Below are positions 7,818-18,800 of a stretch of 64,000 nt of DNA, piece by piece. The stretch's first letter is position 1; the number at the start of each line of letters is the position of its first letter. Both the position numbers and the translations under genes were made by a program. The notes below the pieces were generated by a model. That model was given only the letters and a program-made list of their open reading frames with translations. It was not told the origin of the DNA and searched no databases. This DNA comes from Flavobacterium hydrocarbonoxydans. Lineage in GTDB: Bacteria; Bacteroidota; Bacteroidia; Flavobacteriales; Flavobacteriaceae. The stretch spans positions 62,001-126,000 of the forward strand of contig NZ_WSTB01000008.1 in NCBI RefSeq assembly GCF_009789235.1, given 5' to 3'.

Positions 7818-8720
7818 CTATCTTAAAAATTTATCTACTATATATACTATCTGCAATAGCGAAATATACGAAACACTCACCAACATTAGTGTTCTTGCTG
7901 CTTTTGGGGTTCTTAACTGGTATAATTTTACCGCGTAAAACAACATCCACAAACCTAATAAAAACACTAAAACAGCAGCAATAGGCGAAATAAACAATTG
8001 TCCTGTATATCCTAAAACCGGTAATAACGAAGCAATTATCAACCAAACCGTATATAAAATCACCTGCAAAGCAGTTCCTTTATCTTTTTTCCCTGTTGGC
8101 AACATGAAGATATTCGCTTTTTCATAATCTTCGAATAAAAACCAGCCAATAGCCCAAAAATGAGGAAATTGCCAGAAAAACTGGATCAAAAATAATGTTC
8201 CGGCCTCGATACCAAATTCTCCCGTGGCAGCAACCCATCCTAACATAAAAGGAATGGCACCCGGAAAGGCCCCCACAAAAACAGATAAAGGTGTCACCGT
8301 TTTTAATGGTGTATAAACGCTTGTGTATAAAAATATTGAAATTGCGGCAAACATAGCCGATTTTGCATTTATAGTATATAATAATGTAATACCTATAATA
8401 GTTAGCAAACTCGCCACAAACAAAGCTACTTTGGGAGACATGCGACCTGATGGAACCGGTCGGTTTTTGGTTCTGTCCATCAAGATATCAATATCTTTCT
8501 CGATTACCTGATTAAAAGCGTTTGAAGCTCCAACCATACAGTAACCACCAATCATCAACACTGCCAAAACACTCCATTGAAAAGGATTTTCATCATTAAC
8601 ACCTAACAAATAACCCGCAATCGAAGAAAACAAAACACTAATAGCTAAACCTGCTTTAGTGATTTCTTTGAAATCGGTAAAAATTGATTTTAATGAAATT
8701 GTATTTTGTGAAGTATTCAA
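7818..8720 (-). CDS. ctaB: Protoheme IX farnesyltransferase
   Basis: A membrane prenyltransferase of the UbiA family that converts heme B to heme O for the oxidase. The aspartate-rich motif NQVIEKDIDILMDRTKNRPVP (split here as NQVIEKDIDILMD and RTKNRPVPSG) is characteristic, as is the second motif around FEDYEKANIFMLP. About nine hydrophobic helices follow. The start is uncertain: a reading from a TTG at 8765 overlaps the -7 box, so I prefer the TTG at 8720 (protein beginning MNTSQNTISLKS, about 300 residues). It is the first gene of the cox unit. No heme A synthase (ctaA) is visible in this window. Confidence 0.88.
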   Translation of the reverse strand: MNTSQNTISLKSIFTDFKEITKAGLAISVLFSSIAGYLLGVNDENPFQWSVLAVLMIGGYCMVGASNAFNQVIEKDIDILMDRTKNRPVPSGRMSPKVALFVASLLTIIGITLLYTINAKSAMFAAISIFLYTSVYTPLKTVTPLSVFVGAFPGAIPFMLGWVAATGEFGIEAGTLFLIQFFWQFPHFWAIGWFLFEDYEKANIFMLPTGKKDKGTALQVILYTVWLIIASLLPVLGYTGQLFISPIAAVLVFLLGLWMLFYAVKLYQLRTPKAARTLMLVSVSYISLLQIVYIVDKFLR

Positions 8721-8755
8721 TACTATTGTTGTTTGTATGTTTTTTTGAGTGGTGC

Positions 8756-8763
8756 AAATGTAC
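8756..8763 (-). promoter_or_regulatory. -7 promoter box for ctaB-cox3-cox3-cox4
   Basis: TACATTTG on the minus strand matches TAnnTTTG and lies 35 nt before the preferred ctaB start at 8720. Confidence 0.5.
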
Positions 8764-8910
8764 AAATTAGATTATAGAAATTCGAGCTATAACTTTAGAT
8801 TTTTTTCGAATAAAGCTATTAAAAATAAGGAGTTGCACATCTTTAACACAATTATTTCGAAAAATCTTATTAAATAATCTATTTCTGTTCATAAAATTGT
8901 TCTTATGAAA

Positions 8911-9003
8911 ACGAATGCCCTAGCCCAGATAGAAGTGGAAATCCTTTTGTGGCGGGGTTCGCCACAAAAGATTGCAACGGATAGCTGGAAATAGCTCCTA
9001 AAA
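8911..9003. ncRNA. Structured intergenic element, copy A
   Basis: The element has a conserved left flank (TGCCCTAGCCCAGATAGAAG), a perfect 11-bp stem CTTTTGTGGCG/CGCCACAAAAG with a 5-nt loop at 8944-8970, and a right flank that can fold as GGAtAGCT-GGAAAT-AGCTCC. A second copy with the same flanks but a different hairpin sequence is at 41684-41775. It sits 21 nt beyond the stop of the remB-like gene. Sequence change with the fold preserved suggests RNA, but the strand is not certain. It could also be a small non-autonomous repeat. Confidence 0.55.
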
Positions 9004-9024
9004 CCTCAAAACTAATCAGATCTT

Positions 9025-11145
9025 CTAATAATCAAAATACCAATTGAAGATATCGGAACGGAATCCTATATTGAACCAGGTTGTACTTTGCTTAAAAGTC
9101 GTTGCGGTTTCTTGTGTTGGATCAAAATTTCTAAAAATAAAACTTCCGAACAACTTCAGATTTGTCATAGGATTTATTAAATAACCTGCCTGAACATCGG
9201 CAATAAAAATACTGGTTTTGTTTCCCTGTCCTACTTTTACATTGTTGTCATACGGACGGTCTTCATCGTAACTTTTATAAATATTTCCACCGTAGTTGAA
9301 ACTATCTTCGGCGGTATCAAAATCCAGTCCTCTGGTTCCCATTGTCAATTTAGCATCGGCGAACAATCTTCCTTTATGATAGTGGGCAATTGCAACCAAT
9401 TCATCAAAATTCCCTCCCCACTGATGCCCTAAACTTTGATTATTATGAACATAATTTGTAATAACAGCACTATGCGAATAGACGTAAGGACGCACATGGT
9501 TGTACTCTAATTGCAGCAATAAGTCTTTTACATTAAAAGCATTATAATACTTCGCTCCTAATTGATAACCAAATTTATTTTTCCAGCTATTATCTGCCGA
9601 CTTTATATCTCCAAACGAAAACTCATCGACTAAAAACTGTGCGTACAAATTGATTTGATTGTTCCATTTGTATTTTGCAGACATTCCTAAAAGTGCATTT
9701 CCGCTTCGTGAGGAAGAGGCAAATTCTACCGAACGATAAAAAATAATTGGGTTTACAAAATTGACATCAAAACCTCGATCATTTTGATCGGACCACACTA
9801 CCGATTCGAAAAAACCTAAATTCAGTTTATTCGAAACATTCCAGCTTAAATAATGATTCGCCATAAATTTGGTTGCGTATGTTCTATCAACGGTCACTTC
9901 CGGGCGAACATCTTTGAGCCACATATAGGTATTGGTGTATTTTATTTTCCAGAAAGTCGTATTGATTTTGAAATATGGATAAGGACTTGCCCCATCACTC
10001 TCCAATAATGAGCGATATCCATCACCTATAAAGTTCCTTCCGTAACCTAATTGCAAATCGAAAAACTTACTTGGTGCATACGTAATATTAGCTTCTGCCA
10101 AAGGAAAATCGTAACTATCCTCTTTAAATCGCTTTCCGATTCCCATTCCCGGAATAATCGCCGGATTTCCTCCTGAAGGTTTTAATGTTTCGGCATAATC
10201 ATTAAAATAGCCTGCAAATCGTCCCTGACTTTCAAAAATAGTAGTCGTAAAATTGATTTGTTTTCCTAAACCACCACGAAAATTAAGTGCCCGGGTATTC
10301 ACATAGGTCGATGCGTCTAAATCTGAAGCTTTCCCCATTTGCAAATCAACGATAGGATTTAAGCTCAGCCAATAATCTTCCCCTTCAATCTGAACCATGT
10401 TTTCGTTCCAGAATTTTCTTCCCAGCCAGCCGGTGGTTTTCTTTTGAAGTGATTCGTTTGTGGCTTTTAAATCATAATATTTTGAAACCTCAGCATACGT
10501 ATAAGGTTTCGACGCAGTATGATTATTGCTGCCTACCTTATTCATCGCACCATCAAACTGTGCATAATAACTGTGGGAAAAAGGAATATTAAGATGACTT
10601 TCGAATTCCGGATTGGTGTATTTTTTATAGACAATACTATCCAATTCTGTCATTGGTTTTTCCTCTGGTTTTTCGATTTTCGATGCCGCCAAAGCTTCAG
10701 CCGCAATTTGCTCTGCACTTTTAAGGGGTAAATCAATCGAAATGGTGTATTTTGAATAGGTTGGTTTTCCGTTATAAGTAGAGGGTTTTATTTTAGGAAA
10801 CTTTCCGAAAACGCGTTTAGCTTCTTCAGTCAGGGCTTCATTTGCAGCACTAACATAAATTACTTTGAACTCACCATTGGCATCCACTTCAAAAAGTACT
10901 TTTACCTCTCCTTTATAATTTTCTTGTTTTAAATTATCAGGAACTTCAAAATTATGATAAACAAAATCCTGAACTTCTTTGTAAAAACAATTTTCAAGAT
11001 TTTTAGACTGCAGATTTTCACAATTAGGAAAAACCGGAAATTGCTCCGCCAGAAAACCAGGTTTGATACTTGAATTATTGGTTTCTTGCGAAAAAGCAAA
11101 AACAGAGAACAAAGTTAGAATAAAGGTAAAAAAGCTTTTATTCAT
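9025..11145 (-). CDS. remB: Gliding motility protein RemB-like, outer-membrane barrel
   Basis: About 706 residues from the ATG at 11145, which gives a clean signal peptide (MNKSFFTFILTLFSVFAFSQ). The N-terminal third contains a TonB-C-like fold: GEVKVLFEVDANGEFKVIYV, then EAKRVFGKFPKIKPSTYNGK and a strand before DLPLKSAEQ. From about residue 230 onward it is rich in aromatic alternating strands and ends NWYFDY, as expected for an outer-membrane beta-barrel of the capsule assembly Wzi kind. That combination recalls RemB of gliding flavobacteria, which is associated with cell-surface movement. An ATG at 11163, next to the deoC stop, is an alternative start. Confidence 0.65.
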   Translation of the reverse strand: MNKSFFTFILTLFSVFAFSQETNNSSIKPGFLAEQFPVFPNCENLQSKNLENCFYKEVQDFVYHNFEVPDNLKQENYKGEVKVLFEVDANGEFKVIYVSAANEALTEEAKRVFGKFPKIKPSTYNGKPTYSKYTISIDLPLKSAEQIAAEALAASKIEKPEEKPMTELDSIVYKKYTNPEFESHLNIPFSHSYYAQFDGAMNKVGSNNHTASKPYTYAEVSKYYDLKATNESLQKKTTGWLGRKFWNENMVQIEGEDYWLSLNPIVDLQMGKASDLDASTYVNTRALNFRGGLGKQINFTTTIFESQGRFAGYFNDYAETLKPSGGNPAIIPGMGIGKRFKEDSYDFPLAEANITYAPSKFFDLQLGYGRNFIGDGYRSLLESDGASPYPYFKINTTFWKIKYTNTYMWLKDVRPEVTVDRTYATKFMANHYLSWNVSNKLNLGFFESVVWSDQNDRGFDVNFVNPIIFYRSVEFASSSRSGNALLGMSAKYKWNNQINLYAQFLVDEFSFGDIKSADNSWKNKFGYQLGAKYYNAFNVKDLLLQLEYNHVRPYVYSHSAVITNYVHNNQSLGHQWGGNFDELVAIAHYHKGRLFADAKLTMGTRGLDFDTAEDSFNYGGNIYKSYDEDRPYDNNVKVGQGNKTSIFIADVQAGYLINPMTNLKLFGSFIFRNFDPTQETATTFKQSTTWFNIGFRSDIFNWYFDY

Positions 11146-11163
11146 ATCATTTTTTATTATCAT

Positions 11164-11907
11164 TTAATATTGATTTGTGGTATTCTCACCGTTTACAATT
11201 GCTTTTGCGGCCGAAGTTCCGATGCGTTTAACACCTAAACGAATCATTTCGACAGCATCTTCGTAAGTACGAACACCTCCAGCTGCTTTTACCGGTAAAG
11301 GAGATGCATTTTCTAACATCATTATGATAGTTGGAATGGTGGCTCCGTTAGGTAAATTGTTTTGAGTCTGATAAAATCCGGTGGATGATTTCACGAAAAC
11401 TGCTGCATAGTTTTCTTCTTTGAAATTCGAAATCACCACATTTTTTATCAATGCCGAAAGCTGCATAATTTCTTTATCATCAAGAGCTGCGACTTCAATA
11501 ATCCATTTGACGGTTTTATTGTTGGCCAATCCTATTTGCGTACCAATTAGAATTTCTTCTTTAACGAGCGTAATTTCTCCGTTTTTGAAAGCTTCATAAT
11601 TGCATACAAAGTCCAAATCATCGGCTCCATTTTCGATTGCTTCGTTAGCTTCTTTAAGTTTCGTCTCTAAATCTGATTTACCTTCTGGAAAATCAATTAC
11701 AGTTCCGATAAGCAAAGTAGAATTGGCTCTTGAAATCATTTCTTTTGCCAAAGCTACTTTGTCAGGACGAATCATAATGAGTTTAAACCCTTCGGTGATT
11801 GCCTCCGCAATAGCATTTTTGACTACAACATCATTTTCTGCTTCTGAAAGACCAGCTTGAGAGGCAGTTTTTAAATAGGTAGAATCCAGATATTGCTTGA
11901 TATTCAT
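11164..11907 (-). CDS. deoC: Deoxyribose-phosphate aldolase
   Basis: A 247-residue TIM-barrel class I aldolase that splits 2-deoxyribose 5-phosphate into acetaldehyde and glyceraldehyde 3-phosphate in deoxynucleoside breakdown. The Schiff-base lysine is in VFVKSSTGF. The second conserved lysine is in VKAAGGVRT, which also shows the phosphate-binding glycines. The early barrel strands LIGTVIDFPEG and DLDFVCNYEAF match the family. The stop codon lies within a few bases of the remB-like start. Confidence 0.94.
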   Translation of the reverse strand: MNIKQYLDSTYLKTASQAGLSEAENDVVVKNAIAEAITEGFKLIMIRPDKVALAKEMISRANSTLLIGTVIDFPEGKSDLETKLKEANEAIENGADDLDFVCNYEAFKNGEITLVKEEILIGTQIGLANNKTVKWIIEVAALDDKEIMQLSALIKNVVISNFKEENYAAVFVKSSTGFYQTQNNLPNGATIPTIIMMLENASPLPVKAAGGVRTYEDAVEMIRLGVKRIGTSAAKAIVNGENTTNQY

Positions 11908-11934
11908 GATTTTGAGACTTCATCGAATTGAGGA

Positions 11935-11942
11935 CAAAAATA
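11935..11942 (-). promoter_or_regulatory. -7 promoter box for deoC
   Basis: TATTTTTG on the minus strand matches TAnnTTTG and ends 27 nt before the deoC ATG at 11907. Confidence 0.55.
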
Positions 11943-11995
11943 CATTTTAAATTCTTAAAAAAGTATTCTTTCTAAAAGTTGAATTTGTCGTAATA

Positions 11996-12020
11996 AAAAA
12001 CCCACCGAAGTGGGTTTTGA
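11996..12020 (-). terminator. Intrinsic terminator after gcvH-vanZ
   Basis: On the minus strand AAACCCAC-TTCG-GTGGGTTT is a perfect 8-bp stem with a UUCG tetraloop followed by T residues, just beyond the VanZ-like stop. Confidence 0.85.
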
Positions 12021-12022
12021 TT

Positions 12023-12400
12023 TTATATTTTATTGAGCTGCTTTCTAAAAACTGTTGCCATAAAAATGGCAAACATAGCGCCTAATGTATTGGCCAAAAC
12101 ATCGGCTACATCTGAGGCTCTCGTTGTAGTGTAAACACTCTGCATGATTTCGATTGTAATTCCAAATAAAACCGAAAAGATAAACGAAATCAAAAATGCT
12201 TTTGCATCATCTGCTCCTTTGAGTTCTTTTTTGAAAAAAGTAATCCACGAAATTGTAAATCCAAAATGAAAACAAAAATGTATAATTTTGTCTATGCTTG
12301 GAATATTAACCGCTGGAATATTACTCGACTCTGCCAGGCAAAAATAAGCAATAACTCCTGAAACAATTAACGACCAGCATAAAAGGATTAATTTATGCAC
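12023..12400 (-). CDS. VanZ-like family membrane protein
   Basis: About 125 residues with four hydrophobic helices. Recognisable VanZ-like features are the early [17 protein letters not shown] segment (helix with histidines) and the later [28 protein letters not shown] motif (given as ITIEIMQ and [15 protein letters not shown]). I place the start at the GTG at 12400, which overlaps the gcvH stop by 8 bp and suggests coupled translation. A longer upstream reading would lie mostly inside gcvH. Function is unknown apart from membrane location; the gene is distantly related to the teicoplanin-resistance protein VanZ. Confidence 0.8.
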   Translation of the reverse strand: MHKLILLCWSLIVSGVIAYFCLAESSNIPAVNIPSIDKIIHFCFHFGFTISWITFFKKELKGADDAKAFLISFIFSVLFGITIEIMQSVYTTTRASDVADVLANTLGAMFAIFMATVFRKQLNKI

Positions 12401-12773
12401 CGATAAGTGTTTTATAAGCTTCGTCAGACAATAAAGAATCGATTTCTGATGCGTCTGCAATTTTAATTTTAATCATCCATCCAGCTCCGTATGGGTCTGA
12501 ATTTACAGTTTCCGGAGCGCTTTCTAAACTATCATTAAAAGCAATAATTTCTCCTGTTAAAGGCAAAAACAAATCCGAAACTGTTTTTACAGCTTCAACT
12601 GTTCCAAAAACCTCATCTTTATCAAGTGTCTGATCTAAAGTTTCTACTTCAACATACACGATATCTCCTAACTCTTTTTGAGCAAAATGAGTAATTCCTA
12701 CAGTTGCAACATCTCCTTCGATGCTAACCCATTCGTGATCTTTTGTGTACTTTAAATTTGCTGGTATGCTCAT
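12393..12773 (-). CDS. gcvH: Glycine cleavage system H protein
   Basis: A 126-residue lipoyl carrier that shuttles the aminomethyl group between the P, T and L proteins. The lipoylation lysine is at about residue 63 in [11 protein letters not shown], and the N-terminal KYTKDHEWV and C-terminal [14 protein letters not shown] blocks are typical. The other gcv genes are not in the window. It has its own promoter box after sprA and is followed by an overlapping VanZ-like gene. Confidence 0.96.
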   Translation of the reverse strand: MSIPANLKYTKDHEWVSIEGDVATVGITHFAQKELGDIVYVEVETLDQTLDKDEVFGTVEAVKTVSDLFLPLTGEIIAFNDSLESAPETVNSDPYGAGWMIKIKIADASEIDSLLSDEAYKTLIGA

Positions 12774-12813
12774 AATAGTATGTTTGAAAATTGATTATTT
12801 AATTTTTAAGCCA

Positions 12814-12821
12814 CAAATGTA
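12814..12821 (-). promoter_or_regulatory. -7 promoter box for gcvH
   Basis: TACATTTG on the minus strand, 40 nt before the gcvH start, in the 85-bp gap after sprA. Confidence 0.5.
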
Positions 12822-12858
12822 ATAATCTTCTAATGAAATTTAGTTTAGAAACCAAAAA

Positions 12859-15800
12859 TTAATTTCCAAAATTGTATCGAAGCGTGAATCCTGATCGGAT
12901 ATTCGTTAACGGGAACGATGTTGAAATAACCGCTTTTGAAAACGAATGATCATAATAAAATATGGCGGTTAAGTTTTTGCTGAAAGCATAATCAGCCGTA
13001 AGCTTTACTGACCAGATGTTTTGACCCGCTGCTAATTGATTGTTATCATAATCTAAATAACGCACTAGAGTCTGGTTGTTTCTATAAGAAAAATCAGTTT
13101 TGATGTTGATGTCACTTTTAATGATTCCGGTTGGGTTATCAGCTAAACGGGAAGAAAAAATAACATCTTTAAAACGGTATCCTAAACCTACAACATATTC
13201 CAATCCTTTTACTTCAGTCAAAAGGTTGTTATCAAAACTCATCGACAAAGCTCTGTCTTTTTTTACCTCAGTCAGGACTCGTAAAGAACCTTTTAATTCA
13301 AAATCAACACGCATAAGCGGATTAAACTGCTCCACCAGGTTGACGTTTGACATAACGGTTTTATTAAAAAAGTTTAAATTAACATCCTGATTAGAAGTTC
13401 TTTCCGGATCATCATAATCAAAATTAGATCTAAACTGACTTACCGTATAAGAGGCTCTGTAATTGTGCTGCAATGAAAAACGCTTAAATCTGTCTTTGAA
13501 GTATTTATAACGCATCAAGCCATTGTATTTTACGCTCCAGTTTGGAAGCGGAAAACTTTTAAAAATTCCTGTTGAAGCACTAGAAGCACTGCCTCCTGAA
13601 TATGCCGCTAAAAACGATGGCAGCAATACAGCCTGATTACTTTTCCCGAAACCTATTGGATACCCCTGATTAGAAGAATAGATTTCTCTTTTCTTTTTTT
13701 CTGGATCATCATTTGGATCAATTGGATCAGCCGGAATTGGGTTTGCTGCATCTCCGTACCTAGGAATTACATTTCCTGCACCATAATAATCTTCGGCCAA
13801 TCTATTGGCAATTACAAGGCGGTTGCTTCTAAAATCATCAAAAGCAGCTGATTGATTTTCATCGCTTGTAGAAAAAGCCGTTTTAATCAATATGGTAGAA
13901 ATGGAGAACATTCCGTAAGTATAAGGCGCTAATGGAGTATAACGATTGTTATCATTCACATCAACAAAATACTGCTCAGATGAGTTTTTAGAATACGATC
14001 TGTCCATTGCAATATCAATCTTGAAATCAGGAAACAAATCTACATTTGCCGTTATTTTTAATGCTTTGGTATTTACCTGTGTAAAATTCTGATTGAAATT
14101 ATCATACGTGGTCAGCCAGCCATTTTTAGCTGCTTCGTAACGCACATCATCCTGGCTACCAAAAATAAATCCTAAAGTTGGCTTAGAGGTTCCTAAAAAT
14201 CCTATACCCGGCGTGTATCCAGGCAAAACTGTCCCGCTATTCTCTGTATAATTAACCTGAATGTTTTTTACACTTGTTAAGACTCCAATCATAGCATCAT
14301 AAAAAGGTCTGTTCTGAGCTACTGGCTGTTTATTTGTATTTACAATTTTCTCCCCAGGCTTAGGTGGTGTAGTAGGTTTTGGCTTAGGTGTTTTTTTACC
14401 TCCCGGCACCAGACCTAAATATTTATACAAAGTTGTCATTGTAAAGGTTGTAGCCAAAGTATTTGAATTGGCATTTTGAATCGTATTTCCTAGATCATAT
14501 GTCGTTTCACCAACTTGTACTTCAGACAATGCTGACGTGGATCGCTGCCAATTGTAATCAGCCGTATAAGAATAATTTGCTTTTACAAAACTAAAAACTG
14601 GTATTTTATATAGTGGAATTTCATAATTTAAAATCAATTGCTGCGTATGTTGATTTGCCGTTCCGATATCTAAGTAATCATCCCAAATATTAAAATCTTC
14701 TTTAGGCGAATTATCATCATTAAGGTAGTTTTTGACAATATTATTAGACGATGCCGTATAATTTAATTTTAATGATTTTGTTAGGTTAAATCCAAAACCA
14801 TATTGATAATTAAACGCAAAATTTCTTCTGTAAAGAGGATCCAGCCCAATTCCAGGAACATTTTCTACCTGTCTGAATTGCTGACTATTGCTTTGCCTTA
14901 AAATATTGGTATTAAAAGAAATATTAGTAGGAAGATAATTAAAATTAAAATCACTTAATAACTTCCAATATTCACTTTTTTTCATGAATTTGGTCTGCTT
15001 AAATGGCACTACCTCTTTCGGCTGAAACGTATAAGCGTAGTTAACAGCTGTATTGGTTTGCTGGTCTCTATAGGCTTCGATTTCAAAATCATGACGTTCA
15101 ACTTCATTATAAGATTGAGAGAAAGTTAAATTCTCCGGATCATAAACGTGCGGTTTTTGCTCCGCTGCTCTCTCTTTTTTAACGCCAATAAAATTGATAC
15201 TGCGACGCTTGGTATAATCTATAGCACGATTTTTAAAATTCGCTTTTTCCTCAGGATCTGTAGTGTAATCTAATAACTGCTCTAATTTAATATCCTGATT
15301 AAACGGGTCATATTCCGGCGTAATTACTTCTTCGCCAACAGCGTAGTTGAACGGTAAATTAATTCCCCATTTTTGTGGTAATAATTTACCCAGATTCATA
15401 TTAGTAACAATATTATATTGCTGAATATCCTCACGGCTTCTTTCGTTTGCACCCTGCTCAAGAGAACCAAAACCAATAGTGCTTTTTCTACCTGTTGCAG
15501 ATACCGTTGCAAAATCGGCCATATTACTATCAACACTTAAAATAGCAGCCATACCGCCTTTGTTGTCCATATCGGCCAAACGTAATTCATTGAACCAAAC
15601 TTCACCTTTTACATTTTCATGCAAAAGATTATTTTTTAGTCCAACCATTAAATTACGAACCAATCCAAAGTTTGGATTTCCTTTTATACCCAAACGAATA
15701 GTATCATCACCGTCACCATTTTCCTGTTCCGGATCATCATCAGGATAATAAATACCATCCACATCGCGTTCATCAAGACCTTTAGCCATAGCTACAATCT

Positions 15801-18800
15801 TCATTTGTGTCAACAAATCAAGTGGTACATTCATTTGATTTTCTTCTGGCCAAACCTCAGTAGCGCTTTTTTCGCACCCTCCGGTGGTATTTGTTACTTT
15901 TAATGGAATTTCTATCTGATAAAAATTCTCTGTAAAATCATTTCCAAAACGTAAAAAACCAGTCATATCACCATCATTAAGAGCGACTTCATCTACTAAT
16001 GATTCCGCATGAAGGAACATTTTTAGTTTTTTGTACTGACGCATATCAATACTTACATTTTTAAAAACAGCTCTTGAATCTCCAGGACGCAAACCTTCGT
16101 CTGAAACGCGTAATGCTAACGATTGCTCGTTTTGATTAATGATTGTATTGTTATTATACAACTGCTCTCGGCTAACATCCGGTGGCGCCACATAATTTAC
16201 AGGACATTTTGTGTCGTTTTCCTGAATACTCACAGCCTGCACGTCAAAAACAGTTTGAGCAGCCGGATTAGCCGTTGTAGAAAGCGGATTGGTATATCTT
16301 CTCCACTCACCACGAACTAAGTCTAAAGCTCCAAAACGAACCGTAACCTGATCGTTAAAACCAGTCATGAACATTCGCATAAAGCGAACCGAACGTAAAA
16401 GAGTGTTTTGTTTTCTCTCTTCTTCAGTAATACCCACAACATCACTTGGATTGCTCAACGGAATTTTAAACTGAATCCATCTCGCAGCAGTAGTACTTCC
16501 GTTAGGCAAATCACCCACAGCAGCAATATCTCTAATATCTGTAATAAAATTTTGTCCAATAGCCATATTGGGTCTCATATCAATCGCATATTCATAATAG
16601 GCATTGATATTATTCATGGTATTATCACGGTTGATATCCTCTGCATCAGGCAATGTAGTTGCAGCACGATTGGCATCGTTGATATCGACAGCTGAGTTTC
16701 CTTCAACACCATTGTATTTTTTATAACGATCCAGAACACCTCCATCTGTATTTAAAAAATAAGTATAATCATCAGCAGCGGGATCGTCTTCTCCTGCATA
16801 ATTCTGATAAACAGCACCTTCTTTTGAGTTTGGCAAACCGTCTAAACCGACATCCTGATTGGTTCTGTTTCCTGCATTCGTATCAAAAGCATAAATTAAA
16901 GACTGCGAAGCCGGAACATCTCCCCAAGTTGGCTGAGGCGTTACCAGTGCCTGATCAGGACCTAAACCATTTTCATATTGTTTTCTTCCGTCTTTTAAAA
17001 TATCTTCGGAAATTTCACCAAGGTTAAAATAAATTTTTCCTGTATTTGATTGTGGAATGGCTCCTGAACCCACATAAGGATCCAGTACCCAAAACTGAAT
17101 ATACTCTACATTACTTTGCTCAAAATTGGTTGAATTTATGGCACGCATAATTCCACCAAAATTTGATGCTGACGGCTCAGTATTAAAAGTGGGATTATTA
17201 TTATATGGCCCTCTTTCTGAAGGATAATAACTTAAATCGAGGGTACTAATTACCTGAATCTGACCTTGAGCAATATCGGTATTAGGATACAATTCCTTAC
17301 TGTAAATACGTCTGGTTGAATTCAGCGAAAGGTCATCATTTGTAATGCCAGATGGTTTATCCGTATAAAACACCGGATCGATAGAATACCAGGAAAGTTT
17401 AGATCTTCTATGTCCATATTCTAAACCATCAACATCGCCATTAAAATCATAAGTACTGGAAGTTGCATTTTGCGGAGTAGATGATAAACTCCAGGCATAA
17501 GGAGAACGCATATCGATAGTGGACTGAGTACCTTCGAAATCATCAACATAAATAGTAGCTTCACCCTGAAAATCACTTGCTTTTGGTGCATCCGGACGTA
17601 AAAAAGCAACTTCTCCACGTATCGATATATTCGAGGGAACATCGGTATCTATATTAGGTAATTTATTAACCAAGCGTGTTAAAAACGGAACTTCACTGGA
17701 GAAATTACCATTAAATCCAAAAATAGTATTATTTACTGACTCCTGTCCGTAGTTTGATTTTTGTGTAAAGGGTCTTTCGGTCATTTTTAGATATGTACCG
17801 CCTACCACAAAATTATCCGAAATTTTGTGCTCTACATTCAAACCCATAAATCTTCGGGTTTGCTGTCCAAAAATAGAATTGTTTTCCAAAGAAACTTCAA
17901 TTGGCGTATTGGATGCCTGAAGTGATGGATCTAAAATCTGAACTCTTCCTAATTGATAATTTACACTATAATCTACCCCTTCAACTAAAACTCTACCACC
18001 AGCAGTAACCACTACAGATCCCTGAGGTACATTAAAGGCACCAATAGGGATACCATCATTTCCTGTAGATTTATATCTTCCTCTTAATAAGTATTTGTTT
18101 TTATCACTATCCTGTAAAGCTCCTGACTGTGTGTTTCGATACATGCTTCTAAACACATATTTTTGCTGATCAGCATTATAAGATGTTTCATTATTATATT
18201 CTGCTGTAGAAGCAGATCTTTGTAATTTTTGAAATATACGCTCTCCAAATGGCTCTTTGGTAGTAAAAATTATTCGTCCATTCTGTGCGTCAAAAGTAAT
18301 TCCGGGTAAAAAATCAAAGAAACCATCTCCTCCTGTTTGCTCATCGTTATTATAATTCAATCTGTCTAAATCCAATACATTCAACAAAGGCGTTTCCTGA
18401 ACACCTGCTGGCAGAGGGTTGCTTTCATCTACAGGTTTTATATAATTTATTGGAGACGGATCTGCGTATAAAATATTAAATCTAAAATCATCCTGCTTAA
18501 TTTGATAAGCTCCCGGAATTTGATAAACGTTTTTCATCATCAAATTCCAAACCGGATTACTTACTTTAGTCAAACTGCTTTTAAGCATTTTCAAAACTAA
18601 ACTTTGGGTGATAATTGCCTGATTTGCATTAGCTCCGCCAGTATTCGTAACCACGGTAGCATCTGCACCATCACTACCAAACTCTCCCACCTGATGTATG
18701 GTATTTCCATCTGTGTATTCGTACGCTACCGCCAAAACCTCATCGTTGCCTAAACGTTGCTGAAGAGAAATATAACCCAATTGTGCATTATAAGAAAACT

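Noticed and set aside
12401..12460. Longer VanZ-like protein starting inside gcvH.
   Set aside because: The GTG at 12400 gives a normal family length and overlaps the gcvH stop in a way typical of coupled genes.
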